A stretch of 64,000 nucleotides of DNA from Iocasia fonsfrigidae (GTDB taxonomy: Bacteria; Bacillota; Halanaerobiia; Halanaerobiales; DTU029), in NCBI RefSeq assembly GCF_017751145.1, contig NZ_CP046640.1, forward strand, positions 310,001 through 374,000, given 5' to 3'. The notes beneath the pieces are model-generated. The model saw nothing but the letters and a program-made list of their open reading frames with translations, had not been told where the DNA came from and did no database searches. The translations under genes were made by a program, and so were the position numbers. Shown piece after piece: positions 16,989-25,610 of the stretch (the stretch's first letter is position 1; each line of letters begins with the position of its first letter).

Positions 16989-18491
16989 ATGGCTTATTTA
17001 ATGGGTTTGGATATTGGAACAAGCGGTATTAAGGCACTTTTAATTAAAGAAGATGGTCAAATAGTCAGTAGTCAGACAGAAAAATATCCCCTACATACCC
17101 CCCAGGCCGGTTGGGCTGAGCAGAACCCGGCTGATTGGTGGGAAGCTACCTTGAAAGTGATTTCCAGTGTAGTCAAAGATAGTGGTGTGGAGCCGGCTGG
17201 GATAAAAGGTATCAGTTTATCTGGGCAGATGCATAGTTCTGTCTTCCTTAATAAGGATATGAAGGTAGTTAGACCTGCTATCCTATGGAGTGATACCAGG
17301 ACCAGCCGTCAGTGTCAGCAGATATATGATAGGGCAGGTGGGTTAGAGAATTTAATTAACTATGTATCTAATCCCGCTCTAGAGGGTTTTACTGCCCCGA
17401 AAATATTATGGTTGAAGGATAATGAACCAGCAAATTATCAGCAGGTTTCACTTGTCCTCTTACCTAAAGACTATATCCGCTACCACCTGACTGGTGAGAT
17501 TTTTACTGAGGTATCAGATGCTGCCGGCACCCTGTTATTAAATGTCAAGGAGAAAAAATGGTCAGCTGAGCTACTTAAAAAACTTGATATATCTCCCGAG
17601 ATATTACCACCGGTTATTGATTCGATAGATATTGCTGGTAGAATAAGTAAAAATATTGCTGATAAAACAGGTCTTAAGCAGGGCACGCCAGTAATTGCCG
17701 GGGGTGCTGATAATGCCTGTGGTGCTGTCGGGAGTGGGATTATTCAAGAGGGAAGGGTAATGGTAAGTATAGGGACATCTGGTGTTGTCATGGCCCAGGC
17801 AAATAAACCTACTGCTGATAAGCAGGGGAGGATGCACCTCTTTAACCATGCAGTTCCCGATAACTGGTATATGATGGGTGTTATGCTGTCAGCTGGTATG
17901 TCTTTTAACTGGGTCAAGGAGAAATTATTTGATGACACTATTGATTATGATAGATTAAATCAGCTGGCTGCAGCAGTAGAACCCGGCAGTGATGGGTTAG
18001 TATTTCTACCTTATCTTTATGGTGAAAGGACACCACATGCTGATGCCAATGCCCGGGGAGTATATTTTGGAATCTCCGGTAAACATGAACAGGGGCATTT
18101 TATCCGTAGTGTGATGGAAGGGGTTACCTTTGGATTAAGGGATTCCCTGGAATTAATTAAGGCTCAAGGGATTAAGACAGAGGAAATCCGGGCTATTGGT
18201 GGTGGGGCTAAAAGCCAGTTATGGCAGCAGATTATGGCCGATATATTTGGCCAGGAGATCTGTCTTTTGAATATAGAGGAAGGACCGGCCTTTGGAGCGG
18301 CCCTGATTGCAGGTGTAGGGGCAGGTGTCTATGATAATTTTGCAACAGCTGAATCTCGAATAATTAAAATCAGCAAACGTATTTCACCTGTAGAAGAAAA
18401 TGTAGCCCACTATAACAAATTATATAACATCTATCAGAATCTTTATCCTGCAGTAAAGGATAATTACAGGGAACTTTCCAAACTTAACTAG
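16989..18491 (+). CDS. xylB: Xylulokinase
   Basis: FGGY-family kinase that phosphorylates D-xylulose to xylulose 5-phosphate, feeding the pentose phosphate pathway. Its 500 residues show the phosphate-1 motif [13 protein letters not shown] at the N-terminus, [10 protein letters not shown], catalytic-region [33 protein letters not shown], and the adenosine motif [19 protein letters not shown]. The ribosome site GGAGG precedes the ATG. It is followed 55 bases later by xylA. The gene order regulator, kinase, isomerase is less common than xylA before xylB. Confidence 0.95.
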   Translation: MAYLMGLDIGTSGIKALLIKEDGQIVSSQTEKYPLHTPQAGWAEQNPADWWEATLKVISSVVKDSGVEPAGIKGISLSGQMHSSVFLNKDMKVVRPAILWSDTRTSRQCQQIYDRAGGLENLINYVSNPALEGFTAPKILWLKDNEPANYQQVSLVLLPKDYIRYHLTGEIFTEVSDAAGTLLLNVKEKKWSAELLKKLDISPEILPPVIDSIDIAGRISKNIADKTGLKQGTPVIAGGADNACGAVGSGIIQEGRVMVSIGTSGVVMAQANKPTADKQGRMHLFNHAVPDNWYMMGVMLSAGMSFNWVKEKLFDDTIDYDRLNQLAAAVEPGSDGLVFLPYLYGERTPHADANARGVYFGISGKHEQGHFIRSVMEGVTFGLRDSLELIKAQGIKTEEIRAIGGGAKSQLWQQIMADIFGQEICLLNIEEGPAFGAALIAGVGAGVYDNFATAESRIIKISKRISPVEENVAHYNKLYNIYQNLYPAVKDNYRELSKLN

Positions 18492-18546
18492 GTCAGTTAT
18501 TAAAGATATTTATTTAATAATTAATAAAACCAAGGAGGAATTAACA

Positions 18547-19866
18547 ATGAAAGAGTTATTTGGCAAAATACCAAAAATTGAGTATGAAGGTCCAGCATCT
18601 ACTAATCCACTTGCCTTTAAGTACTATAATCCAGAGGAAGAGCTTGGCGGGAAAACGATGGCAGAACACCTCCGTTTTTCAATGGCTTACTGGCATACGT
18701 TTACTGCTGATGGTAGTGATCCCTTTGGGGCAGGAACTATGCAGCGCCCCTGGAATGATATTAATGACCCGATGGAAGTGGCCAAAAAAAGGGTAGAGGC
18801 TGCCTTTGAATTAATGAACAAACTGGGTTTTTCTTATTTTTGTTTTCATGATAGGGATATTGCCCCTGAGGGTAAAACACTGGAGGAAACAAATCAGAAC
18901 CTGGATGAAATAGTGGCTTTACTCAAAGAGAAGATGAAAGAAACAGGTATAAAACTCCTCTGGGGAACAGCTAATATGTTTACACACCCCCGTTTTGTCC
19001 ATGGGGCAGCAACCTCTCCCAATGCGGATGTCTTTGCTTATGCTGCAGCACAGGTAAAAAAGGCTCTGGAAATTACCAATGAACTGGGTGGTGAAAATTA
19101 TGTTTTCTGGGGTGGTCGTGAAGGTTATGAAACACTGTTAAATACTAATATGGGTCTCGAACTGGATAATTTAGCCCGTTTTTTACAGATGGCAGTTGAT
19201 TATGCCCAAAAAATAGGGTTTAAAGGACAATTTTTAATTGAACCTAAACCTAAAGAACCTACTAAACATCAGTATGATTTTGATGTAGCGGCTGTTTTTG
19301 CTTTTCTTAAAAAATATGGTCTGGATAAATACTTTAAGACTAATATTGAAGCAAATCACGCAACTCTAGCTGGGCATAACTTTCAGCATGAATTAAGGTT
19401 TGCCCGTTTAAATGGTATCCTCGGAAGTGTAGATGCCAATCAGGGTGATATGTTACTGGGTTGGGATACTGATCAGTTTCCTACAAATATATATACCACC
19501 ACTTTTGCTATGTATGAGATACTAAAAAATGGAGGTCTGGCACCAGGGGGGTTAAATTTCGATGCTAAGGTAAGGAGACCTTCTTTTGAAGCGGTTGACT
19601 TAGCCTATGGTCATATCGCAGGGATGGATGCCTTTGCCCAGGGCTTAAAGGTTGCTTATAAATTATTAGAAGATGGGGTTATTGAGGAATTTATTACCAA
19701 CAGATATGCCAGTTATGATCATGGTATAGGAGCCAGGATAATTAAAAAAGAGCTTGGTTTTGAAGAACTTGCAGATTATGCCTTAAATCATGACCAGATA
19801 GTTAATGAATCAGGTAGACAGGAGATGCTAGAAAGTATCATTAACCAATATTTGATAGAGAGTTAG
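18547..19866 (+). CDS. xylA: Xylose isomerase
   Basis: Interconverts D-xylose and D-xylulose; TIM-barrel metalloenzyme needing two divalent cations. The 439-residue length marks it as a class II isomerase. Motifs seen: [26 protein letters not shown] with the catalytic His/Asp, [25 protein letters not shown] with the metal-binding Glu, [10 protein letters not shown], and DANQGD. The start follows AAGGAGG. An intrinsic terminator closes the xyl operon. Confidence 0.97.
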   Translation: MKELFGKIPKIEYEGPASTNPLAFKYYNPEEELGGKTMAEHLRFSMAYWHTFTADGSDPFGAGTMQRPWNDINDPMEVAKKRVEAAFELMNKLGFSYFCFHDRDIAPEGKTLEETNQNLDEIVALLKEKMKETGIKLLWGTANMFTHPRFVHGAATSPNADVFAYAAAQVKKALEITNELGGENYVFWGGREGYETLLNTNMGLELDNLARFLQMAVDYAQKIGFKGQFLIEPKPKEPTKHQYDFDVAAVFAFLKKYGLDKYFKTNIEANHATLAGHNFQHELRFARLNGILGSVDANQGDMLLGWDTDQFPTNIYTTTFAMYEILKNGGLAPGGLNFDAKVRRPSFEAVDLAYGHIAGMDAFAQGLKVAYKLLEDGVIEEFITNRYASYDHGIGARIIKKELGFEELADYALNHDQIVNESGRQEMLESIINQYLIES

Positions 19867-19928
19867 AGTATTTTAGTTATTTAATAAAGTTGTATGGGAA
19901 GATATAGCATCCAAGGAAAAGGGAGAAG

Positions 19929-19960
19929 AAGGAAGGGTAGAAAGAGACCCTTCCTTTTTT
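19929..19960 (+). terminator. Intrinsic terminator after xylA
   Basis: AAGGAAGGGT, an 8-base loop, ACCCTTCCTT, then TTTT. Perfect 10-bp stem. Confidence 0.9.
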
Positions 19961-20052
19961 GTTCTGAGTAAATGTTATAATAAAACTATAATAATTTTAT
20001 AATTCCAGGGAGGATTAGGAGGATTGATATAGAAAAGTATATATACTAAATA

Positions 20053-20069
20053 ATAAAACTTTGTTTTAT
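20053..20069. promoter_or_regulatory. Palindrome ATAAAACTTTGTTTTAT upstream of KDG kinase
   Basis: A perfect 7+3+7 palindrome 34 bases before the kinase start. It resembles the general pattern of KdgR operators (RAAAY around a short centre), which control 2-keto-3-deoxygluconate genes in other bacteria. No kdgR gene is in the window, so the link is by resemblance only. Confidence 0.4.
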
Positions 20070-20102
20070 ATTATAAAATGAAGTAAACAGGAGGAGAATT
20101 AT

Positions 20103-21053
20103 ATGCCAGAAGTAATTACATTAGGGGAAACAATGGTTTTAATGAATCCAACAGAAGCGGGGCCTTTAAGGTATGTTGACCGTTTTAAAAAGCAGATTGC
20201 CGGGGCCGAAACAAATGTAGCAATAGGTATAAATAAATTAGGGCATAGTACAGGCTGGATAAGTAGATTGGGTAGTGATGAGTTTGGACAGTATGTTTTA
20301 TCAGTTATAAAAGGTGAGGGGGTTGATACTTCAAGAGTTATCATGGATGTAGATACCCCCACAGGTGTTTTCTTTAAAGAAAGAAGGATACTGGGCCTTT
20401 CACAGGTCTATTATTATAGGAGGCAGTCTGCTGCCAGTTATATGCTTCCTGAAGATTTAGATGAAGAATATATTGCTTCTGCCAGATACCTTCATTTGAC
20501 AGGTATAACCCCTGCTTTAAGTTCTTCCTGTCTGGCTACAGTCCAGCAGGCGATTGAAATAGCACATCAAAATAATGTCTTAGTATCTTTTGATCCCAAT
20601 ATCAGGTTTAAACTCTGGGATAGGAGAAAGGCCAAAGAAATATTGCTAAGTTTGATTAGAGAAGTGGATATTTTACTGCCTGGTGTCAAAGAAGCTGATA
20701 TGTTGTTAGGTAAAATGGATGAACCAGAAGATTATGCTCAAAAGTTTATCGAAATGGGTCCGGAAATTGTTGCCTTAAAACTGGGAAAAACAGGTTCATA
20801 TATTGCTGATAAAGAAAAGGGGCGAATAGTAGAGGGTTTTTCCAGTACAGAGGTTGATGCGGCTGGGGCAGGTGATGCTTTTGCAGCTGGTTTTTTATCT
20901 GGTCTTTTGGAAGGAAAAGATATTTTTGAAGCGGCTATGATTGCTAATGCTGCAGGTGCTTTTGCTGTAACCCTACCAGGTGATTATGAAGCTTTTCCTA
21001 CTTCACAGGACCTTAATGCCTTTTTAAAGGGTAATTCTGATATATTCAGATAA
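20103..21053 (+). CDS. kdgK: PfkB-family sugar kinase, likely 2-keto-3-deoxygluconate kinase
   Basis: Probably phosphorylates 2-keto-3-deoxygluconate to KDPG in uronate or pectin breakdown. Its 316 residues include the N-terminal PfkB signature with AGAETNVAIGINKLGHSTGWISRLGSDEFG and the C-terminal catalytic motif DAAGAGDAFAAGFLSGLL with the catalytic Asp. The start MPEVITLGETMVLMNP is characteristic of KdgK rather than ribokinase. Its ribosome site is AGGAGG. It stands alone behind the xyl terminator; no KDPG aldolase or isomerase adjoins it. Fructokinase or another PfkB substrate is possible. Confidence 0.82.
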   Translation: MPEVITLGETMVLMNPTEAGPLRYVDRFKKQIAGAETNVAIGINKLGHSTGWISRLGSDEFGQYVLSVIKGEGVDTSRVIMDVDTPTGVFFKERRILGLSQVYYYRRQSAASYMLPEDLDEEYIASARYLHLTGITPALSSSCLATVQQAIEIAHQNNVLVSFDPNIRFKLWDRRKAKEILLSLIREVDILLPGVKEADMLLGKMDEPEDYAQKFIEMGPEIVALKLGKTGSYIADKEKGRIVEGFSSTEVDAAGAGDAFAAGFLSGLLEGKDIFEAAMIANAAGAFAVTLPGDYEAFPTSQDLNAFLKGNSDIFR

Positions 21054-21147
21054 AATTTTACTAATGGAATCTTAATTTGATTTTTTCTTCTCAATAACTT
21101 AAAATAATAATATATTTAAAAATAAGTTATGAAAAGAGTGAAACTAT

Positions 21148-22050
21148 TTGTTTGGATATGTAGTACCATATAAAGATGAATTAAAGGTTAGAGAATATAA
21201 ATTGTTTAGAGCATTTTATTGTGGACTTTGTAAAACACTTGGTAAATCTTCAAATCAATTGACCAGGTTTGGACTTAATTATGACTTTACTTTCCTGGCT
21301 TTATTATTAACTGCCCTTGATGAAGATGAACCCCAAATCAACCATGAGGGTTGTATTGTTAATCCATTCAAAAAAAACCCGCTTATTAAAAAGAATCAAC
21401 ACCTGGAATATGCTGCAGATTTGAATGTAATCTTTGTGTTCTTAAAACTTCTTGATAACTGGCATGATGAGCATTCTTTTAAATCTTTATTAAGTATGCC
21501 TGTTTATTATTTTGCTTCAAGGGGCAAAAGGGAAAAATATGCTACAAGCTTTCATTTTTTTGAAAAATCCCTTAAAAAGCTTGAAGACCTGGAAACGGCA
21601 GGAAATGATATTGTAGATAAGAGTGCAGATGTCTTTGCCAGGATAATGTCTGTGATTTTCACTCCGGCATATATTACTGAAAAAAAATGTAGGAGGATAC
21701 TTGCTTCTCTGGGTTATAATCTGGGGAGATGGATTTATATTCTGGATGCCTTTAGTGACCTGGAAGATGATATTAATTATAAAAATTACAACCCTCTTTT
21801 ACTCCAGTATAATTATAGTGAGGCTGAGGGTTTACAGGAATTTAAAGATAGAATTAAAGAAAATATTGTCTTTACTCTGACTTATTCACTAAATAATTTG
21901 GCCAAAGCTTATCAACTACTTACAGTACACAGATATAATAATATACTGGAAAATATTATTTATCTTGGTTTATATCGGGTAATGGAGAAAAAATTAAATA
22001 ATGGGGGAAGAGAAATTGAAAAATCCATACAAGACACTGGGACTGAGTGA
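21148..22050 (+). CDS. DUF5685 family protein
   Basis: A 300-residue protein of unknown function with the DUF5685-type opening FGYVVPYKDELKVREYKLFRAFYCGLCKTLG. The YCGLCKTLG pair of cysteines near residue 26 could bind metal. The rest is alpha-helical and contains a DxxxDxE-like stretch (ILDAFSDLEDDINY). It starts with TTG; no in-frame ATG lies nearby, and the ribosome site is weak (AAAAGAG). The gene overlaps the J-domain gene by 50 bases, so the two are translated together. With the next two genes it forms a conserved-looking trio whose job is not known. Confidence 0.78.
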   Translation: MFGYVVPYKDELKVREYKLFRAFYCGLCKTLGKSSNQLTRFGLNYDFTFLALLLTALDEDEPQINHEGCIVNPFKKNPLIKKNQHLEYAADLNVIFVFLKLLDNWHDEHSFKSLLSMPVYYFASRGKREKYATSFHFFEKSLKKLEDLETAGNDIVDKSADVFARIMSVIFTPAYITEKKCRRILASLGYNLGRWIYILDAFSDLEDDINYKNYNPLLLQYNYSEAEGLQEFKDRIKENIVFTLTYSLNNLAKAYQLLTVHRYNNILENIIYLGLYRVMEKKLNNGGREIEKSIQDTGTE

Positions 22051-22627
22051 AGGGGCAAGTAAAGAGGAGATTAGAAAGGCCTATAAGAGATTGGTAAAAA
22101 AGTATCACCCAGATAAATATGCCAATAATCCCCTCTCAGACCTGGCAGAGGAAAAATTAGAGGAGATTAATAAGGCCTATAATTATTTAATGAAAAATAA
22201 AGGATATAATCAAGGTCAAGATAATGGATACCAGTCTTCCAGTAACAGATATAGTAATAACAGTTATCATACCTATGCCCAGATCAGGGAGTTGATTAAA
22301 CGGGGTAATATAGTTCAGGCAGAAAAGATATTGGACAGTATCTCACAGAAAGATGCTGAATGGTTTTTCTTGAAAGGGGTTATTTCCCTACAGAAAGGCT
22401 GGTATGACCAGGGTTATCAACAGATTAATAGAGCAGTTGCTATGGACCCTTCTAATAGTGAATACCGTTCTACTTTAAATAATTTGCATCAACAAAATGC
22501 AGCTTACCGTGCTTCCGGCAGGAACAGGGGATACGGTGGTGCTGATGCCTGTGATTTGTGTACCTGTTTATGTTGTAGTGATTGCTGTTGTGAGTGTTTA
22601 GGGGGAGATTTGATAGCTTGTTGTTAA
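22001..22627 (+). CDS. J-domain protein with TPR-like middle and cysteine-rich tail
   Basis: A DnaJ-type cochaperone domain at residues 8-57 carries the HPD motif (36-38) that stimulates DnaK ATPase. A helical repeat region (about 90-165, FFLKGVISLQKGWYDQGYQQI) resembles a TPR pair. The last about 26 residues contain eleven cysteines (CDLCTCLCCSDCCCEC and a final CC). The G/F and zinc-finger domains of true DnaJ are absent. An alternative start is TTG at 22016, just after GGGGGAAGAG. Overlap with DUF5685 suggests a shared complex. The tail could bind metal, an iron-sulfur cluster, or be acylated at the membrane; all are inference. Confidence 0.85.
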   Translation: MGEEKLKNPYKTLGLSEGASKEEIRKAYKRLVKKYHPDKYANNPLSDLAEEKLEEINKAYNYLMKNKGYNQGQDNGYQSSSNRYSNNSYHTYAQIRELIKRGNIVQAEKILDSISQKDAEWFFLKGVISLQKGWYDQGYQQINRAVAMDPSNSEYRSTLNNLHQQNAAYRASGRNRGYGGADACDLCTCLCCSDCCCECLGGDLIACC

Positions 22628-22644
22628 AAAGGGGGGCTATTATT

Positions 22645-23181
22645 ATGAATAGTTCTGGAGAGAAATATAGCCTTAGTAGGTTTAATGCAACAGGAGGTAT
22701 TACAGTATTATTAACAATTTTTTTCCTTTATTTAGCGGTTGTACTGCCTACCACTAGAATTTTTCTTTTCTCTTTAAGCACAGTTTTTATATCAGTTATG
22801 GTAATTGAGTTTAATAATAAAGCGGCTTTTTTGACTTTTATAGCTGCATCATTACTGGGTTTAATTATTATACCAAATAAGTTGCTAATGCTGCCTTATA
22901 TAATTTATTTTGGTTATTATGGGATAATTAAATCTCTGGCTGAAAAAAGGAACTGCTTAACTGTAGAATGGTTGATAAAGTATTTTTCCTATAATATAGC
23001 TTTACTGATTTTTTATTTATTGAATACCAGGATATTAAGCCTTCCCTTATTTAATACTGATATATCTGTATATATTTTAATTATCTCTGCGGAGATATAT
23101 TTTCTTATTTATGATTATTGTTATAGTATAGCTGTTTCTTATTATATGCGGCTTTTGCGGGGTATAATAAAAAGCAAATAG
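22645..23181 (+). CDS. Integral membrane protein of unknown function
   Basis: A 178-residue protein with about five to six hydrophobic helices (VLLTIFFLYLAVVLP, AAFLTFIAASLLGLIIIP, LIFYLLNTRILSL, and others) and a basic C-terminus (RLLRGIIKSK). The frame is open from 22594, but the ATG at 22645, 9 bases after AAGGGGGG, is the credible start. It lies 17 bases after the J-domain gene. No family was recognised with confidence; the size and layout resemble small substrate-specific membrane subunits, but no motif supports that. Confidence 0.7.
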   Translation: MNSSGEKYSLSRFNATGGITVLLTIFFLYLAVVLPTTRIFLFSLSTVFISVMVIEFNNKAAFLTFIAASLLGLIIIPNKLLMLPYIIYFGYYGIIKSLAEKRNCLTVEWLIKYFSYNIALLIFYLLNTRILSLPLFNTDISVYILIISAEIYFLIYDYCYSIAVSYYMRLLRGIIKSK

Positions 23182-23187
23182 TTACTT

Positions 23188-23457
23188 CTATTTGTCTTCC
23201 ATTTGATAAATAAAACTTAATATTTCTGCAATGGCCTGGTATAATTCTGCTGGGACTTCTTCCCCTATATTGAGTTGTACCAGGACCTCTACAATATCAT
23301 GATTTTTTTCGATTGGTATATTGTGTTCGCGGGCAGCAGCAATAATCTTATCTGCTATATCACCACTCCCATTAGCCACTATTTTGGGGGCATTATCTTT
23401 TTGGGGGTCATATGTTAAGGCGGCTGCTTTACTTAGTTTTCTCCTTTTTTTAGTCAT
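23188..23457 (-). CDS. FlhB C-terminal-like protein (EscU/YscU/HrcU family)
   Basis: An 89-residue stand-alone homologue of the cytoplasmic domain of the flagellar export switch FlhB. It shows AAALTYDPQKDNAPKIVANGSGDIADKIIAAAREHNIPI, and the family's ENxxLV-like region as KNHDIVEVLVQLNIGEEVP. The NPTH autocleavage motif of full FlhB is absent. An upstream in-frame ATG at 23466 abuts the ribosome site; the ATG at 23457 is better placed. It follows a FliK-like gene by 18 bases. In Firmicutes such pairs are found away from the main flagellar cluster. Confidence 0.88.
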   Translation of the reverse strand: MTKKRRKLSKAAALTYDPQKDNAPKIVANGSGDIADKIIAAAREHNIPIEKNHDIVEVLVQLNIGEEVPAELYQAIAEILSFIYQMEDK

Positions 23458-23475
23458 TATTTGCATCCTTTCCCT

Positions 23476-25044
23476 TTATACTTTAAAATCTATATGGATA
23501 AATTCTCCAGACTGTTCTGCTAGGCTGAGTTCCAGGCTATTCAGGATAGGGGATTGTTTATGTTCCTCTTTTTCATCCAGCTGGTTAATATCGAAGTTGA
23601 CCAGTTCTATACCCGATTTTGCCAGGTTATGCTTTAATTCAGGCATATATTTTTTAATTAATAGACAGGTTTTTTTACTATCACAATAAAAACTGCTGCT
23701 CAGTTTTTTTCCCGTATATGTTATATCACTCATAATCGTTCCCCTCTTCTCCAAGGAGATAATAAACCTTATCTTATAATTTTTTCCTTTTCCCTGTTTA
23801 TTTTTCTCCTTTTCTGTTTTGCCTTTTTTTACTTCCAGGTGGAAAGGGACTGCTTTTTTGGAATCTGGTAACATCAATGGTATTTCTATATTAAGTAATA
23901 TATTTTCCTGCTGGTTAATAAGTTGTTGTCCAAGTAAATGATTAAAGGTTTTCAAGTTTTCTTCCCCTGTTTGATTTACTAAGGATTGTAGACTCTGTTT
24001 AATGGTTTCCGGGTATTTTTCCAGTTCCTGAGCCAATTTACCAGAGGGTAAATCTATTTTAAGGAGTAGTTTATTAATTTCCCGGGAAATATTTCCTGTT
24101 TTGGAGGGAGCTGTATTTTTTTCAGTGATATTCTGTCTGGATAGATCAGCAGTTTGTAATTTAGCATGATGGATATCTTTTATTGTTGGGTTTAGTTTAT
24201 TATTATCTTTTTCGAGAATGTTCTCTAATAACTGATTAATTTTATCGGCAAAAGAGGTTTCCTCTGCTTTAAGATAAGTATTACTATTTAATTCTGTATT
24301 CTGTTTACTAACATTTATTTTGATGATATTATCCAGCAGTTGTTTAATTTTGTTAGAGAGAGAAATCTGTTGGTCTACTACATTTTTCCCTGATTTAAGT
24401 ATATCATGGCCTTCTGTTTCAAGATTAGTGTTGGTCTTCAGTTCTGGATTTGATTTACTTATATTTTTTTCAATGATATTATTCAGTAATTGATTAATTT
24501 CTTTTTGATGACCGGCTATAGTATCTGCTTTAGTTAGATTATTATTTGTTGTTTCAGAAGGAGTGTTCTCTTTTAGCTCTGGATTTTGCTTGTTAATATT
24601 TCTTTCAATAATACTATCTAATATTTGATTTATTTTATTAGTTAGAGAACTCTCCGGGTCAAGGGTTTCAGCTAAGCTGGATATCAGAACTGGTAAGAGA
24701 GGTATTCTATTGCTGATTAGGATGTTTAAGGCCGTAAGACGGGCATTTTGCTTAGTATTTGTATCATTAGAACTATTTGTCTGTAATTGCAGCAACTGTT
24801 CCCTACTTAGCGGGAGGTTCATTTTGCTTAATAGGGCAAACAACTTATTTTTTTGACTATGATCAAGGTTTTGTAATAGATTTTCTAGATCAGCAGGTAG
24901 GGTTGAAGGGTTATCTGTAGTAGGATTATTATTCATTGTATTCTGATTAGAGATGGTTTTATTTATAGCCTCTTGTTCCTGTGTCTCTAGATTTGTATTA
25001 ATCATATTCAATAAGATATCATATGTTTTATTGGTAATTTTCAT
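23476..25044 (-). CDS. FliK-like flagellar hook-length control protein
   Basis: A 522-residue, Asn/Lys/Gln-rich protein with the layout of FliK: a long low-complexity N-terminal part and a compact C-terminal domain (about 370-500, LNIEIPLMLPDSKKAVPFHLEVK, then FIISLEKRGTIMSDITYTGKKL). Residues about 130-290 contain four imperfect repeats of about 45-55 residues with the core INQLLxNIIEKNxxKxNPEL. In flagella FliK measures the hook and signals FlhB to change substrate, so the neighbouring FlhB-C-like gene fits. Sequence similarity by eye is weak, and a non-flagellar role is possible. The reverse strand has GAGGG before the ATG. Confidence 0.72.
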   Translation of the reverse strand: MKITNKTYDILLNMINTNLETQEQEAINKTISNQNTMNNNPTTDNPSTLPADLENLLQNLDHSQKNKLFALLSKMNLPLSREQLLQLQTNSSNDTNTKQNARLTALNILISNRIPLLPVLISSLAETLDPESSLTNKINQILDSIIERNINKQNPELKENTPSETTNNNLTKADTIAGHQKEINQLLNNIIEKNISKSNPELKTNTNLETEGHDILKSGKNVVDQQISLSNKIKQLLDNIIKINVSKQNTELNSNTYLKAEETSFADKINQLLENILEKDNNKLNPTIKDIHHAKLQTADLSRQNITEKNTAPSKTGNISREINKLLLKIDLPSGKLAQELEKYPETIKQSLQSLVNQTGEENLKTFNHLLGQQLINQQENILLNIEIPLMLPDSKKAVPFHLEVKKGKTEKEKNKQGKGKNYKIRFIISLEKRGTIMSDITYTGKKLSSSFYCDSKKTCLLIKKYMPELKHNLAKSGIELVNFDINQLDEKEEHKQSPILNSLELSLAEQSGEFIHIDFKV

Positions 25045-25073
25045 AATATCCCTCTTTTAAGGTATAGAATTTT

Positions 25074-25092
25074 GCTACAATTTAATTGTAGC
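25074..25092. promoter_or_regulatory. Perfect 19-bp palindrome at the fliK-like promoter
   Basis: GCTACAATTTAATTGTAGC (9+1+9) covers the -10 region (TACAAT on the minus strand) of the promoter below. This is the position expected for a repressor operator. Confidence 0.6.
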
Positions 25093-25112
25093 ATAAAATA
25101 TCATAAAATCAA
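25085..25112 (-). promoter_or_regulatory. Promoter for the fliK-like/flhB-like operon
   Basis: On the minus strand TTGATT (25112-25107) and TACAAT (25090-25085) are 16 bases apart, about 40 bases before the coding start. No sigma-28-type element was noticed. Confidence 0.6.
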
Positions 25113-25225
25113 AAAATAAAATGGAAAAAATAATATTTTTTTAAATAAAAAGAAGGATTTTTACGTTTTATCTATAATATATATAATTAGAAAGAGATAA
25201 AAAAATTGTTTTACATAATTATACT

Positions 25226-25327
25226 GTTCTTTTCCGATAATGGTAAACCTATTGAAAGATGGGGACACAAAACCACGGGCCTAAGGTAGTTTACTACTAC
25301 GGTAGCCGGGTAACCGAAGAAGAGAAC
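25226..25327 (+). ncRNA. Cyclic di-GMP-I (GEMM) riboswitch aptamer
   Basis: The segment matches the GEMM-I consensus in order: GGTAAACC, a P2 hairpin closed by a GAAA tetraloop (ATTGAAAGAT), GGGGACACAAAACCACGGGCC, CTAAGG, a P3 hairpin (GTAGTTTACTAC), ACGGTAGCCGGG, TAACCG. P1 can form between GTTCTTTTC (25226-25234) and GAAGAGAAC (25319-25327). The base aligned with the ligand-contacting G20 of the Vibrio Vc2 aptamer is G (25243), consistent with c-di-GMP rather than cAMP-GMP. Terminators follow with no gene between them, so the regulated target is unclear. Confidence 0.9.
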
Positions 25328-25341
25328 CAGAAGGATCTATG

Positions 25342-25373
25342 CCTGTTAACCTTTTGGTTTGACAGGTTTTTTT
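25342..25373 (+). terminator. Riboswitch expression-platform terminator
   Basis: CCTGTTAACC, loop TTTT, GGTTTGACAGG, then seven T. The stem has a small internal bulge. Located 14 bases after the aptamer. Confidence 0.85.
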
Positions 25374-25425
25374 ATTTGCCATACACAGCTTAAAGCTTTA
25401 TATTATAATAATTTCTCCACCCCTG

Positions 25426-25452
25426 AAAAGCAAGAGGTTTCTCTTGCTTTTT
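25426..25452 (+). terminator. Second terminator downstream of the riboswitch
   Basis: AAAAGCAAGAG, loop GTTT, CTCTTGCTTTTT: 11-bp perfect stem with U-run. There is no open frame between the first terminator and this one. A TATAAT at 25404-25409 with a distant TTGCCA (25376-25381) could start a very short transcript. Confidence 0.8.
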
Positions 25453-25610
25453 ATTTTGCCTAAATTTAAATAGGAATATTTATTTGTTGAAGAATAATAT
25501 AATAATAACTAGGAAATATTTTTAATTGAAGAAGGAGGATTTTTAATAGCTATAAAGAAATATAAAATTAAAGAGAACACAAAAAGGGAGAGGGAGAGTG
25601 AAGAGGGCAA

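Noticed and set aside
25376-25425. Small protein as the riboswitch target
   Set aside because: The 50 bases between the two terminators contain no start codon with a usable frame.
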